Part shown: piece by piece, positions 27,098 through 35,675 of the stretch
Numbering within the stretch: the stretch's first letter is position 1
How the letters are laid out: every line of letters begins with the position of its first letter
Source: Mesorhizobium sp. CA14
GTDB lineage: Bacteria; Pseudomonadota; Alphaproteobacteria; Rhizobiales; Rhizobiaceae
Assembly (NCBI RefSeq): GCF_020165195.1
Contig: NZ_JAIUHR010000008.1
Coordinates: forward strand, 1-64,000
DNA: 64,000 nucleotides
Direction: 5' to 3'
Position numbers and translations under genes: made by a program
Notes under the pieces: model-generated
Told to the model about the DNA's origin: nothing
The model's input: only the letters and a program-made list of their open reading frames with translations
The model's database searches: none

Positions 27098-27901
27098 ATG
27101 CTTCCATTCCCTTATGCCGTCGAATGTGGCGCTGGTCCGAGGACGATCGTCCTTCTGCACGGCTTCGGAGCCTGTGGTGAGATCTGGCGTGACGTCGCGA
27201 CCCCGCTGGCGGCGCAGGCGAGAGTCTTGGCCTATGATCTGCCGGGCCACGGACATTCCCTGGAATGCGAAGGCATGGGCGGCGCCAAGCCGGCCGCGCG
27301 AGCCATTCTCGCCGATCTGGCCGGGCGCCGGTTGGGCAAGGTCCATCTCGTTGGTCATTCCATGGGCGGCGCGATCGCGACATTGATGGCACTTGCCGAT
27401 CCCGACAGGGTTGCATCGCTCACTCTGTTGGCGCCCGGCGGCTTCGGCCCGGAAATCAACGCAGACTTGCTGCGCCGCTATGCTGCCGCGGCCGGCAGGA
27501 GAGAAGTCCGCGCCAGCCTTGCCGCCATGTCGGGTCCGCGCAGCGTGCCGCCCGACCATGTGGTGGATGCACTATGCCGGATGCGCAAGCGGCCGGGCCA
27601 GTTGCAGACCCTGATCGATATGGCGGCGGCGATGACCACGGATGACCGGCAAGGGGTCATCCCACGCGCCCAGTTGGATACCCTCGACATGCCGGTGATG
27701 GTCGTTTGGGGAGCGGAGGATCCGCTGCTGCCCGTCGAGCAGGCCGAGGCGCTCCCGTCGCATTTCCATCTGCACCATGTCCTTGACGCAGGTCATATGC
27801 TGATCGAGGAAGCCCCGGACCTGGTTGCCGAAATCGTGCGTCGCAACACGCGACGGCGGCGCAGACGGTTGCGTCCACCGCTGGGCGCCGCGGCGAGTTG
27901 A
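27098..27901 (+). CDS. Alpha/beta-hydrolase
   Basis: A protein of about 267 aa; ATG 27098 or TTG 27077 could be the start, neither with a clear ribosome-binding site. Motifs: oxyanion HGFGACGEIW, nucleophile Ser in VGHSMGGAIA, Asp in VVWGAEDPLLP and His in LDAGHMLIEEAP. This is the standard epoxide hydrolase/lipase-like arrangement, and the substrate is unknown. The last 20 residues are a very basic tail (RRNTRRRRRRLR), unusual for the family and possibly an extension after loss of the original stop. Confidence 0.85.
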   Translation: MLPFPYAVECGAGPRTIVLLHGFGACGEIWRDVATPLAAQARVLAYDLPGHGHSLECEGMGGAKPAARAILADLAGRRLGKVHLVGHSMGGAIATLMALADPDRVASLTLLAPGGFGPEINADLLRRYAAAAGRREVRASLAAMSGPRSVPPDHVVDALCRMRKRPGQLQTLIDMAAAMTTDDRQGVIPRAQLDTLDMPVMVVWGAEDPLLPVEQAEALPSHFHLHHVLDAGHMLIEEAPDLVAEIVRRNTRRRRRRLRPPLGAAAS

Positions 27902-28058
27902 TTGCTGAGTACCTTGCCGGGATCGGCTCTCCCGGCCAACCTCGACGCATCCGTAACGCGCTTTATGCGGACCGGGGCGGCCGCGCCGCTCATCGTCGGC
28001 AGTGCATTTTTCCGGCGACTGTGTTAATTCGCTGTTAACCAACAGCGAGACAGCCGCC

Positions 28059-28676
28059 ATGAAGGATGCAGGCGACAAAATCACCCCGATGGAGCCGTCG
28101 CGAAAGCTCTCGGATGCCATACGCGACGTCAAAAACGCCTTCGCCGACCGCGATGACGTGGTCGTCGACATGCGCGAGGCGCATCGCATGCGGCTCGACC
28201 TGCTGGCAACCGAGCTTGCCCCGGTCTTTGCCGATGTCCCGGCCGACATGGACAGCTTCGACTTCGCCGTCTCGTCTGGCCTGCAGCCCCGGTTATGGAT
28301 CGATGCGGTGAGCCACGTCGCCATGGGGCGCGACCGCCGCACCTACCGCTTCCTCAAGGATACGCGCGTCGGCCGTGTGGTGCTGGCCGAGACGACCGAG
28401 ATGAAAGCCGTCGCCGATGCGGTGACGCGCTACGTGGCGGAACGTGTCGTCGAGCGGCAGCACATGATGGAGGGCGGCGTGGAGAGTGCTGTTCCCGGCC
28501 TGCATCGTCCCGTGGTCCGGGAGGCGGAGCCGCCCATTCAATCCGAAAGCCGCCTCAGTGGCTGGACGACCTTCTTCGCCGGCCTCGGCCTGATAGCCGC
28601 CGGTGCCCTTGTCGGCCTGGCGGTTTCGCTGGCCATGTTCTGGGATCGCATCGTGCACATGAAGATCAGCTTCTGA
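28059..28676 (+). CDS. Conserved hypothetical protein with C-terminal membrane helix
   Basis: A protein of 205 aa from the ATG at 28059 (MKDAGDKITPMEP), which has gcgaga upstream; an earlier ATG at 28002 lies before an apparent promoter. The soluble part (about 1-160) contains FDFAVSSGLQPRLWIDAVSHVAMGRDRRTYRFLKDTR, which looks well conserved but has no known motif. A C-terminal helix (about 170-195, FFAGLGLIAAGALVGLAVSLAMF) anchors it in the inner membrane with a short tail. Its 3' end overlaps the convergent phosphoesterase gene by 11 bp. Function unknown. Confidence 0.8.
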   Translation: MKDAGDKITPMEPSRKLSDAIRDVKNAFADRDDVVVDMREAHRMRLDLLATELAPVFADVPADMDSFDFAVSSGLQPRLWIDAVSHVAMGRDRRTYRFLKDTRVGRVVLAETTEMKAVADAVTRYVAERVVERQHMMEGGVESAVPGLHRPVVREAEPPIQSESRLSGWTTFFAGLGLIAAGALVGLAVSLAMFWDRIVHMKISF

Positions 28677-29601
28677 CGAGTTCGCGGTCCTTCACGCCCG
28701 GCACGTCGAGATCCGTCGTTTGCAGATCCGAAGGCGGCAGTGCCGGCCCGGTCAGGCCGCGCCGCGTCAAGCGTACGCGCCAAGCACCTTTTTCGCCGTC
28801 GATCTCGAACAGATTGTACTGAGCGGCCGGATGCTTGCCGCCCGGCGCCTGGCCCGCGGCGGCAACCCCGACCACGGGCACTTTGGCGCCGCGTGCGCCG
28901 ATGGTGAACAAGGACGGCAGATGCGAATGGCCGTGCAGGACGAGCTCCGCGCCATGCCTGCGAACGACCTTGTGAAAACGAGCGATGCCGAACAGCCGCT
29001 TATGTTGCTGGACGGCGCCGCGCACCGGAGGGTGGTGGATCATGATGGCGCGGAACAGCCCTTGTTTCGCCGCATCGTCGAGAATCCTGCCGAGCCGCTC
29101 GGCCTGCCCCTCCATGAAGAAGCCATTGGCCATGAAGGGCGCGGTGGCGCGCGCCGTGGTGACGCCGATCAGCGCGACATTGCCGCGCACGCGCAGATAC
29201 GGAAAGGAATTGCGGTCGACCGGACTGTTGACGCCGTCGCCCGTCATCCAGGGAGCCCACGACCGGCAGACCTTGTCGAAGGCGCCCGGCACATAGGCGT
29301 CGTGATTGCCGGGGACCACGGAAACATCATGCGGCGATCCAAGCGTCTCCAGCCAGTGCTTGGCCATCTCGATCTCGCCGTCGAGCGCCAGGTTGACGAG
29401 GTCGCCGGTGACGGCGAGATGGTCCGGCGCGCCGGCCTTGATGTCGGCGACGATGGTGTCGATCACCGCGTCATGCATATGGCGGCGTCGGTTGCGCTGC
29501 CAGTTGACATAGCCCAGCACGCGCTTGGAGGCGAGGTCGCGATAGGTTACATCGGGCAGCGGTCCCAGATGAGCATCGGAAATATGCGCGAGCCTGAACA
29601 T
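28666..29601 (-). CDS. Calcineurin-like metallophosphoesterase
   Basis: A protein of 311 aa. The five metallophosphoesterase motifs are in order: HISDAHLG (D-x-H), VTGDLVN (GD), VPGNHDAY (GNHD), MIHHPPV (H) and VLHGHSHLPS (GHxH). These bind two metals and hydrolyse phosphomonoesters or diesters (CpdA-, UshA- or LpxH-like enzymes share them). No signal peptide, so cytoplasmic. The substrate is open. Confidence 0.92.
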   Translation of the reverse strand: MFRLAHISDAHLGPLPDVTYRDLASKRVLGYVNWQRNRRRHMHDAVIDTIVADIKAGAPDHLAVTGDLVNLALDGEIEMAKHWLETLGSPHDVSVVPGNHDAYVPGAFDKVCRSWAPWMTGDGVNSPVDRNSFPYLRVRGNVALIGVTTARATAPFMANGFFMEGQAERLGRILDDAAKQGLFRAIMIHHPPVRGAVQQHKRLFGIARFHKVVRRHGAELVLHGHSHLPSLFTIGARGAKVPVVGVAAAGQAPGGKHPAAQYNLFEIDGEKGAWRVRLTRRGLTGPALPPSDLQTTDLDVPGVKDRELVRS

Positions 29602-29654
29602 GGCCCATTCTTAAGCGACGCCGGCGAGGCTTTCCACTCACCCTTTGCTGTTCG

Positions 29655-29715
29655 CCCAAGCAGGTTCCGCAAAAGTGCCTCACGGTTTTGCGGCCAGAAC
29701 CTGCGAAAAACAAGG
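29655..29715. repeat. Palindromic intergenic repeat related to family B
   Basis: caggttccgcaaaag on the left and tttgcggccagaacctgcg on the right form an imperfect palindrome, followed by aaaaacaagg as in the family-B elements. It lies in the divergent region between the phosphoesterase and Nudix genes. Confidence 0.65.
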
Positions 29716-29771
29716 AAAGCCAAGCAGATATCCGTGGGGCAACCCATGGACATATGCTTGGGGACCGTCGG

Positions 29772-30275
29772 ATGATTCGCCGAGCCGATCCGGAAGAGGC
29801 ATTCCGCCAGACCGGCTGGCCGGGGTTGCGGGCAAGGCTATTCCATTTTTACTTCCTGCTGCGCCGCCCGATGACGCTCGGCGTCCGCGGGCTGGTTTAT
29901 GACCGCGCCTCCAACTCCGTCTTCCTGATCCGCCATACCTATGTTCCAGGCTGGCAGCTCCCCGGCGGCGGCGTCGAGGTCGGCGAGACGCTTGAGGAAG
30001 CGCTGGTGCGCGAGCTGGCCGAGGAAGGCAACATCGCTCTGACCGCTCCGCCGGTGTTGAAGTCGATGCATTTCAACCGCCGCCCCAGCAAGCGCGACCA
30101 TGTCGGCCTTTATCTGATCGAAGCCTTCCGCCAGACGGCGCCGAAACTGCCGGACCACGAGATCGCCGAAACGGGTTTCTTCCCGATCGACCGGTTGCCG
30201 GAAGGCGCGACCCCGGCGACACTTCGACGGATCGCGGAGATTTTTGAGAGCCAGCCTGTATCAGAGTTTTGGTAG
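29772..30275 (+). CDS. Nudix hydrolase
   Basis: A protein of 167 aa from ATG 29772 (MIRRADPEEAFRQ), with ggggaccg upstream; the frame is open farther 5' through the repeat but that part is unlikely to be translated. The Nudix box GGGVEVGETLEEALVRELAEEGNI has all the Glu residues of G-x5-E-x7-RE-x-x-EE-x-G; only its Gly, Arg and Glu positions matter. It hydrolyses a nucleoside diphosphate linked to some moiety X, substrate unknown. An aromatic N-terminal part (RLFHFYFLLRRPMTLGVRGL) is a common feature of this subgroup. Confidence 0.9.
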   Translation: MIRRADPEEAFRQTGWPGLRARLFHFYFLLRRPMTLGVRGLVYDRASNSVFLIRHTYVPGWQLPGGGVEVGETLEEALVRELAEEGNIALTAPPVLKSMHFNRRPSKRDHVGLYLIEAFRQTAPKLPDHEIAETGFFPIDRLPEGATPATLRRIAEIFESQPVSEFW

Positions 30276-30340
30276 GCTTGCTTTCTTGTTTGCAAAAACT
30301 TTATGCTCTACTTCAGTAAACGTGGGGATTGGGGCAAGCA

Positions 30341-30823
30341 GTGAGCAACAGCGATGAGACTTCCATAAGCGTCTGGCCTTATGTTGGATACTATGCTTTA
30401 ACGATGGTGGCGTTGACGATCGCACTTGGTATATTGGTCGTCGCTGTCCCAGCGTTTTCAGAGGTAATCGGCAAGGCCGCCGGATTTGCGATAAGTTTCG
30501 GATCGGCCAATTTCGCGCTCCATAAGTTCATAAGAAGAAACGGCCGATTGTTCATTCGCAGGGAATATTGGACGATAGTTCTGCTCTCAACCCTGGCAGC
30601 CTTTTTGATTTCGGCGCCGCTGGGTTGGTTGGCCATCCTAGGAGAAGCGAAACAGCATGACCTGAGCGGCGTTCCCTCGGCCGTGTGGGTTGGAAGCGTT
30701 CTGTTCGCTTTCCTGTTGACGTTTGGCTTGAATGCCGCCTGGTATTCAAGCCGATTTGGCAAAACTCTGCTGAAAGTCGAACTTGCCAGGCGAGCCCGCA
30801 GCGATACCGAGGCTTTCCGTTAG
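30341..30823 (+). CDS. ABZJ_00895-like small membrane protein
   Basis: A protein of 160 aa from GTG 30341 (SNSDETSISVWPYVGYY), with ggggcaa upstream; a TTG at 30329 is an alternative. Four hydrophobic helices can be seen (YYALTMVALTIALGILVVAV, AAGFAISFGSANFAL, TIVLLSTLAAFLISAPLGW, VLFAFLLTFGLNAAWY). The form and the FALHKFIRRNGR motif match the ABZJ_00895 family, which has no known function. Its DNA is visibly less G+C-rich and uses A/T third positions more than its neighbours, which suggests recent acquisition. Confidence 0.78.
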   Translation: MSNSDETSISVWPYVGYYALTMVALTIALGILVVAVPAFSEVIGKAAGFAISFGSANFALHKFIRRNGRLFIRREYWTIVLLSTLAAFLISAPLGWLAILGEAKQHDLSGVPSAVWVGSVLFAFLLTFGLNAAWYSSRFGKTLLKVELARRARSDTEAFR

Positions 30824-30829
30824 ATCGGG

Positions 30830-31816
30830 TCACGCCGCCTTCCTGAACCTGTTCCGGTCATGCGGCGCGGCATAATCGAGTTCCGGCCCTGCCGGAATGA
30901 TCCCCGTCGGGTTGATCGATCCGTGGCTGCCGTAATAATGCGCCTTGATGTGATGCAGGTTGACTGTGCCAGAGACGCCGGGCACCTGATAGAGATCGCG
31001 CAGGTAGTTCGACAGGTTCGGATAATCGGCGATGCGGCGCAAATTGCATTTGAAGTGGCCGACATAGACGGGATCGAAACGCACCAGCGTCGTGAACAGC
31101 CGCCAGTCCGCCTCGGTGATGTGTTCGCCGGCCAGATAGCGCTGCTTCGAAAGCCGCTCTTCGATCGCATCGAGCGCCGCGAACAATTCGCCGAACGCTT
31201 CCTCATAGGCTTTCTGCGTCGTGGCGAATCCGGCGCGATAGACGCCGTTGTTGATCGCCGGATAGACCAGCGCATTGATCTTGTCGATCTCCGCGCGCCC
31301 CGCTGCCGGGTAGAAGTCGAGACGCGCATCGCCCCATTCGTCGAAGGCGGAATTGAGCATGCGGATGATCTCGGAAGACTCGTTGTTGACGATCGTCTTT
31401 TGTCGCTTGTCCCACAGAACCGGCACCGTCACACGGCCTGAATAGGCCGGATCGGCCTTGGCATAGATCTGGTGCAGGAAATCGAGGCCGTAGAGCGTGT
31501 CCCCGGTGGCGCCGTCCTCGGCTTTGAAGGTCCAGCCGTTTTCGCCCATGAAATGGTGCACAACGGAAACGGAGATGATGCCTTCCAGCTTCTTCAGAGC
31601 GCGGAAGATCAGCGTGCGGTGTGCCCACGGACAGGCGAGCGACACATAGAGATGATAGCGGCCGGGTTCCGCCTTGAAGCCGCGCTTTCGCCCTTCTGCC
31701 GGCCTGCCGTCGCGCGTGATCCAGTCGCGCCATTGCGACTCCGTCCGCACGAACCGCCCACCGCTGTCGGTGTTGGGCGCGCTATCCCGCCATTTGCCTT
31801 CGATCAGCAATCCCAT
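30830..31816 (-). CDS. Glutathionyl-hydroquinone reductase (GST, YqjG/Xi class)
   Basis: A protein of 328 aa from ATG 31816 (MGLLIEGKWRD), preceded by gggag; a start at 31837 is less likely. The catalytic Cys is in SLACPWAHRTLIFR. The Xi-class features follow: W/Y-rich linker, VPVLWDKRQKTIVNNESSEIIRMLN and the all-alpha C-terminal domain (YLAGEHITEADWRLFTTLVRFD). These enzymes reductively remove glutathione from glutathionyl-hydroquinones in the cytoplasm. Upstream is an array of palindromes (31887-31936) that looks like a repressor-controlled promoter. Confidence 0.93.
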   Translation of the reverse strand: MGLLIEGKWRDSAPNTDSGGRFVRTESQWRDWITRDGRPAEGRKRGFKAEPGRYHLYVSLACPWAHRTLIFRALKKLEGIISVSVVHHFMGENGWTFKAEDGATGDTLYGLDFLHQIYAKADPAYSGRVTVPVLWDKRQKTIVNNESSEIIRMLNSAFDEWGDARLDFYPAAGRAEIDKINALVYPAINNGVYRAGFATTQKAYEEAFGELFAALDAIEERLSKQRYLAGEHITEADWRLFTTLVRFDPVYVGHFKCNLRRIADYPNLSNYLRDLYQVPGVSGTVNLHHIKAHYYGSHGSINPTGIIPAGPELDYAAPHDRNRFRKAA

Positions 31817-31886
31817 CGAAAATCTCCCTGTGCTCACACATATCTAGATCAATAACCGGGCTGGCGAAGCCTTCGGGCACTGAACA

Positions 31887-31936
31887 GTTCGTCAAACGAC
31901 GAACCAGTTCGTTAAATGACGAACCCTTTCGTCAAC
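31887..31936. promoter_or_regulatory. Tandem palindromic operator array upstream of the quinone reductase
   Basis: gttcgtcaaacgacgaac (31887-31904) is a perfect inverted repeat. Exactly 20 bp later comes gttcgttaaatgacgaac (31907-31924), and 20 bp later the half-copy tttcgtcaac (31927-31936). A 20-bp period places the sites on one helix face. It is 71 bp upstream of the GST start. The rest of this 306-bp gap (31817-32122) holds nothing else I can identify. Confidence 0.7.
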
Positions 31937-32122
31937 TGGGCAAAGAAAGGCAAAGGCACCGATTGCAGCGACACAAAATTGGTGCTAGCGGAGGCGCCCA
32001 TGTTCGACTTTGCCTCGATCCGGTTCGACCGACGACGAAAGGGCGCCCGCGCTTAAGAAGCGCTAACTGGCGAACGCTGCCGCTTGCAGCAAACCTTCCT
32101 CGCATACCGGAACGCAAAGACC

Positions 32123-32728
32123 ATGAACCTTGCCGACGTGAAATACCTGCCGGAAACCCCGGCGCATGATGCCGAAATCGAAGCCATCAACGACGAGGCC
32201 TTCGGCCCCGGTCGTTTCGTGCTTGCCGCCTACAAGATCCGTGAGGCCGGCGGGCACGACCGCTCGATGTCCTTTGTCGCCGTCAAGGACGATACGGTGA
32301 TCGCTTCGGTGCGCATGACGCGCGTGGCCGCGGGCGCCGGTCGCGCCATGATGCTCGGCCCGCTTGCGGTGCGCCCCGTCTTCAAGAATCTCGGCATCGG
32401 CCGCAAGCTGGTCGCGATCGCGCTAGAGGCGGCCAGGAAGGCCGGTGCGCCTGCCGTCATTCTGGTTGGTGACGAACCATATTATGGACCGCTTGGGTTC
32501 AAGCGCTTTCCGCGCGGACAGATCACCATGCCGCGCCCGGTCGATCTCGACCGGCTACTATATCACGAGATCAAGCCAGGCGCGGTCGCCCGCTTTGCCG
32601 GCGATGTCTGTCACGCCAACACGGCAAGGGTCGCGGAATTTGCCCCGGCCGTGTCGCGTTCGACCGCGAGTGTGCAGCCGTCGATCGACCCGCCTATTGC
32701 GGTTGCGCCTCCTTTGCGCGCTTCGTAG
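32123..32728 (+). CDS. GNAT-family N-acetyltransferase
   Basis: A protein of 201 aa from ATG 32123 (MNLADVKYLPETPAHD); a TTG at 32084 is possible but less convincing. The acetyl-CoA-binding motif A is LAVRPVFKNLGIGRKLVAIALEAARKAG, with the G-I-G-R-K core, and YYGPLGFKRFP follows as usual. This subgroup (YhbS-like predicted acetyltransferases) modifies unknown substrates. The C-terminal ~50 residues are low in similarity and Pro/Ala-rich. It is followed by an SDR gene 27 bp downstream. Confidence 0.88.
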   Translation: MNLADVKYLPETPAHDAEIEAINDEAFGPGRFVLAAYKIREAGGHDRSMSFVAVKDDTVIASVRMTRVAAGAGRAMMLGPLAVRPVFKNLGIGRKLVAIALEAARKAGAPAVILVGDEPYYGPLGFKRFPRGQITMPRPVDLDRLLYHEIKPGAVARFAGDVCHANTARVAEFAPAVSRSTASVQPSIDPPIAVAPPLRAS

Positions 32729-32755
32729 CATAATCGGGAATTCTGGGAGGCCTTC

Positions 32756-33517
32756 ATGAACCCGAACGGCCAAATCGCGATCGTCACCGGCGGCGGGTCG
32801 GGCCTTGGCGAGGCGACGGCGCGCGCCTTGGCGGCCAGAGGCGCCCGCGTCGCCATCCTCGACGTGGGCATCGAGCGCGCGGCGAAAGTTGCAGCCGAGA
32901 TCGGCGGCGTTGCCGTCCAATGCGATGTCGGCAGCGGCGACAGCGCGACAGCCGCGATCGCCGAAGTGGCTGAAAAGCTTGGGCAGCCGCGCATCCTGGT
33001 CAATTGCGCCGGCATTGCCATCGGCGTGAAGACGATCGGCAAGGACGGACCGCATCCGCTCGACCAGTATCGCAAGGTGATCGAGATCAACCTGATCGGC
33101 ACCTTCAACATGATCCGCCTTGTCGCCGACCGGGCGGCGAAGCTCGAACCGCTCGCCGGCGGCGAGCGCGGCGTCATCGTCAACACCGCCTCCGTCGCCG
33201 CCTATGACGGCCAGATCGGCCAGGCCGCCTACGCGGCGTCCAAGGGCGGCGTCGTCGGCATGACGCTGCCTGTGGCGCGCGACCTGGCGCGGTCCGGCAT
33301 CCGCGTCTGCACCATCGCGCCCGGCATCTTCAAGACACCGATGATGGCCGGCATGCCGCAGGAAGTGCAGGATTCGCTCGGCGCCTCCGTCCCCTTCCCG
33401 CCCCGGCTCGGCGAGCCGTCGGAATATGCGGCGCTTGCCCTCCACATCGTCGACAACCAGATGCTGAACGGCGAGACCATCCGCCTCGACGGCGCCATCC
33501 GCATGGCGCCGAAATAA
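32756..33517 (+). CDS. SDR, 3-hydroxyacyl-CoA dehydrogenase (HSD10-like)
   Basis: A protein of 253 aa from ATG 32756, with ggagg upstream. SDR motifs: [19 protein letters not shown] after strand 2 (NAD preference), [10 protein letters not shown], and [21 protein letters not shown] with Ser, Tyr and Lys. The stretch [33 protein letters not shown] is typical of type II 3-hydroxyacyl-CoA dehydrogenases. It probably oxidises 3-hydroxyacyl-CoA in fatty-acid or branched-chain degradation. The next gene, a CoA-transferase, starts 5 bp after its stop and supports a CoA-thioester pathway. Confidence 0.92.
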   Translation: MNPNGQIAIVTGGGSGLGEATARALAARGARVAILDVGIERAAKVAAEIGGVAVQCDVGSGDSATAAIAEVAEKLGQPRILVNCAGIAIGVKTIGKDGPHPLDQYRKVIEINLIGTFNMIRLVADRAAKLEPLAGGERGVIVNTASVAAYDGQIGQAAYAASKGGVVGMTLPVARDLARSGIRVCTIAPGIFKTPMMAGMPQEVQDSLGASVPFPPRLGEPSEYAALALHIVDNQMLNGETIRLDGAIRMAPK

Positions 33518-33522
33518 GCGGG

Positions 33523-34710
33523 ATGGCTGGCTCGCCGACAAGCGCCGGTGCCTCTGCCGAAAAGACCGGCCCGCTCGCCGGCCTGAAAGTGATCGAGATG
33601 GCCGGGCTTGGTCCGGTGCCGTTTGCCGCCCTGATGCTGTCCGAGATGGGCGCCTGGGTGCTTCGCATCGAACGCGCCGATGCCAGCCAGCCGCTTCTGA
33701 GCCTGCCGGAAGAATACGATCTCGACCGCCACGGCCGTTCCATCCTCAAGCTCGACCTGAAGCGTCTGGCGGGCGCGGAACTGCTGCTGCGCCTTGCGGC
33801 AAAGGCCGACATCCTCGTCGAAGGCTTCCGCCCCGGCGTGATGGAACGGCTCGGCCTCGGGCCGGATGTCGTTCTCCAGCGCAATCCCGCGCTGATCTAT
33901 GGCCGCCTGACCGGTTTCGGCCAGAACGGACCGCTGTCCGGGCAAGCCGGGCATGACATCAACTATCTCGCCTATGCAGGCCTCTTGCATGCGGTCGGCA
34001 GGCAGGACACGCCGCCGGTGCCGCCGCTCAACCTCGTCGCCGATCAAGGCGGCGGCGCCATGATGCTGATCGCAGGTGTGCTCGCCGCCCTTTTCCAGCG
34101 TTCCCTGACCGGCAAGGGTCAGGTGATCGATGCCTCGATGATCGAGGGAGCCTCGATGCTCGCCGCGCCGATCCACGCCTACATGGCGGCGGGTCTCTGG
34201 AGCGACCGGCGCGGCGAGAACCTGCTCGATTCCGGTGCGCCGTTCTGCGATACTTATGAGACGGCTGACGCAAGGCACATTGCCGTCGGTTGCCTCGAGC
34301 CGCGCTTCTTCGCCGAATTCGCGAGGCTGCTGCCGCTCGACAGTCATTTTGTCCGCAGCCAGTACGACAAATCGTCGTGGCCCGCGATGCGCGCCGCCAT
34401 TGCCGGCCGGGTCAGGGAAAGAACGCGCGACGACTGGGCCGCGCTTTTCGCCGCGACCGATGCCTGCGTGGCGCCCGTGCTGTCCCTGGTCGAAGCCAGG
34501 AACCATCCGCACAATCGCGCCAGGCAAAGCTTCGTGACGTCGGGTGGACTCGAGCGTCCGGCTCCCGCGCCGCGTTTCTCGCAAAAGCCGCAGACGCTTG
34601 CCGCGGCGCCGGCGGCCGCCGATCGCCAGCTCGAGGGCATATTGACCCGTTTCGGCTTGAGCGAAGAGGAAGTCGGAGCCCTTGCAAAGGCGGATGTAAT
34701 CGGCCGATAA
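33523..34710 (+). CDS. CaiB/BaiF CoA-transferase (alpha-methylacyl-CoA racemase-like)
   Basis: A protein of 395 aa. Class III CoA-transferase/racemase features: the N-terminal LAGLKVIEMAGLGPVPFAALMLSEMGAWVLRIE, DLKRLAGAELLLRLAAKADILVEGFRPGVMERLGLGP, LIYGRLTGFGQ, and GHDINYLAYAGLLHA with a catalytic Asp/His pair as in alpha-methylacyl-CoA racemase. It probably epimerises 2-methylacyl-CoA so that the branched chain can enter beta-oxidation, working with the HSD10-like gene just upstream. Translational coupling is likely given the 5-bp gap. Confidence 0.92.
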   Translation: MAGSPTSAGASAEKTGPLAGLKVIEMAGLGPVPFAALMLSEMGAWVLRIERADASQPLLSLPEEYDLDRHGRSILKLDLKRLAGAELLLRLAAKADILVEGFRPGVMERLGLGPDVVLQRNPALIYGRLTGFGQNGPLSGQAGHDINYLAYAGLLHAVGRQDTPPVPPLNLVADQGGGAMMLIAGVLAALFQRSLTGKGQVIDASMIEGASMLAAPIHAYMAAGLWSDRRGENLLDSGAPFCDTYETADARHIAVGCLEPRFFAEFARLLPLDSHFVRSQYDKSSWPAMRAAIAGRVRERTRDDWAALFAATDACVAPVLSLVEARNHPHNRARQSFVTSGGLERPAPAPRFSQKPQTLAAAPAAADRQLEGILTRFGLSEEEVGALAKADVIGR

Positions 34711-34746
34711 CCGGAGAACAGAAATCAACTTATCTCGGGTGAGCTT

Positions 34747-35517
34747 GTGACCGAACCGAAGAAGGATGTCATCCGCGAGACCGACGCCGAGGCGATCAGG
34801 CTGGCGAAAACCCTGATCCGCTCGGCGCGGTTCGGCGCGCTCGCGGCGATCGAGCCTGGCACCGGCGCGCCGTTGGCGAGCAGGGTTGGCATCGCCACCG
34901 ACATCGATGGCGCGCCGCTGATCCTGATCTCGATGCTCTCCGCGCACACCGGGGCATTGCTCGCCGATCCGCGCTGTTCGCTGCTGCTCGGCGAGCCCGG
35001 CAAGGGCGATCCGCTGGCGCATCCGCGCATCAGCCTGGCGTGCCGTGCCCTGCGGCTGGAGCGGGGATCGGCCGGTCAGATCCGAGCCGAAAGGCGCTAC
35101 CTCAACCGCAATCCGAAAGCGAAGCTCTATGCCGGGCTCGGCGACTTCTCCTTCTTCCGGCTCGAGCCGGAGAGCGCCAGCCTGAACGGCGGCTTCGGCA
35201 AGGCCTTTCTTCTCGACCGCGATGATTTCATCAACGACGCCGCACTTGTCGAGGAGTTCGCCGGCAGCGAGCAGGCGGCACTCGATCACATGAATGCCGA
35301 CCATCGCGACGCGCTTGCCCTTTATGCCCGCCATTTCGGTCGTGCCGAAGGTGACGGCTGGATCGCCACCGGCTTCGATCCCGACGGCATGGATCTCGCC
35401 GCTCCGGATGCGACCTGCCGGATCTTCTTTCCCCAGCCTTTGCAGACCGCGCGCGAATTGCGTTCCGTGCTGGTCGAGATGGCCAAGGCGGGACGCGCGG
35501 CGGAGCAAGAGCGATAG
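34747..35517 (+). CDS. HugZ-like pyridoxamine-phosphate-oxidase-fold protein with DUF2470
   Basis: A protein of 256 aa with a GTG start at 34747. The N-terminal part (about 15-160) is a split beta-barrel flavin-binding fold (LIRSARFGALAAIEPGTGAPLASRVGIATD...RCSLLLGEPGKGDPLAHPRISL). The C-terminal part is the DUF2470 domain (EQAALDHMNADHRDALALYARHF), with the His residues that bind heme in related proteins. The two-domain order is that of HugZ heme oxygenases and their relatives. It may handle heme or another tetrapyrrole, although no iron-uptake genes are nearby. Confidence 0.88.
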   Translation: MTEPKKDVIRETDAEAIRLAKTLIRSARFGALAAIEPGTGAPLASRVGIATDIDGAPLILISMLSAHTGALLADPRCSLLLGEPGKGDPLAHPRISLACRALRLERGSAGQIRAERRYLNRNPKAKLYAGLGDFSFFRLEPESASLNGGFGKAFLLDRDDFINDAALVEEFAGSEQAALDHMNADHRDALALYARHFGRAEGDGWIATGFDPDGMDLAAPDATCRIFFPQPLQTARELRSVLVEMAKAGRAAEQER

Positions 35518-35576
35518 TTGATCGCAAGCCGGCGAAAGCAACGCTTGAGATTTAAACGAAATGATCTACCTTTGTT

Positions 35577-35633
35577 ATGGCGCTGATTCAGAAGCGCCCG
35601 TCGACATCTGAACATTGTGGAATCAGGCGCCAT
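35577..35633. promoter_or_regulatory. Inverted repeat upstream of the NolR-like regulator
   Basis: atggcgctgattc (35577-35589) pairs with gaatcaggcgccat (35620-35633) with a single bulged base. A further ggcgcc..ggcgcc pair (35626-35647) overlaps the right arm. It is 42 bp before the regulator start and could be its operator or a transcript hairpin. Confidence 0.4.
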
Positions 35634-35675
35634 TGCCCCCTGGCGCCAGGATGAGCCAGGACCCTTGGGGGATCT

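Noticed and set aside
33229..35541. 770-aa minus-strand open frame
   Set aside because: It covers three well-supported plus-strand genes (SDR, CoA-transferase, HugZ-like) and has no motif of its own.
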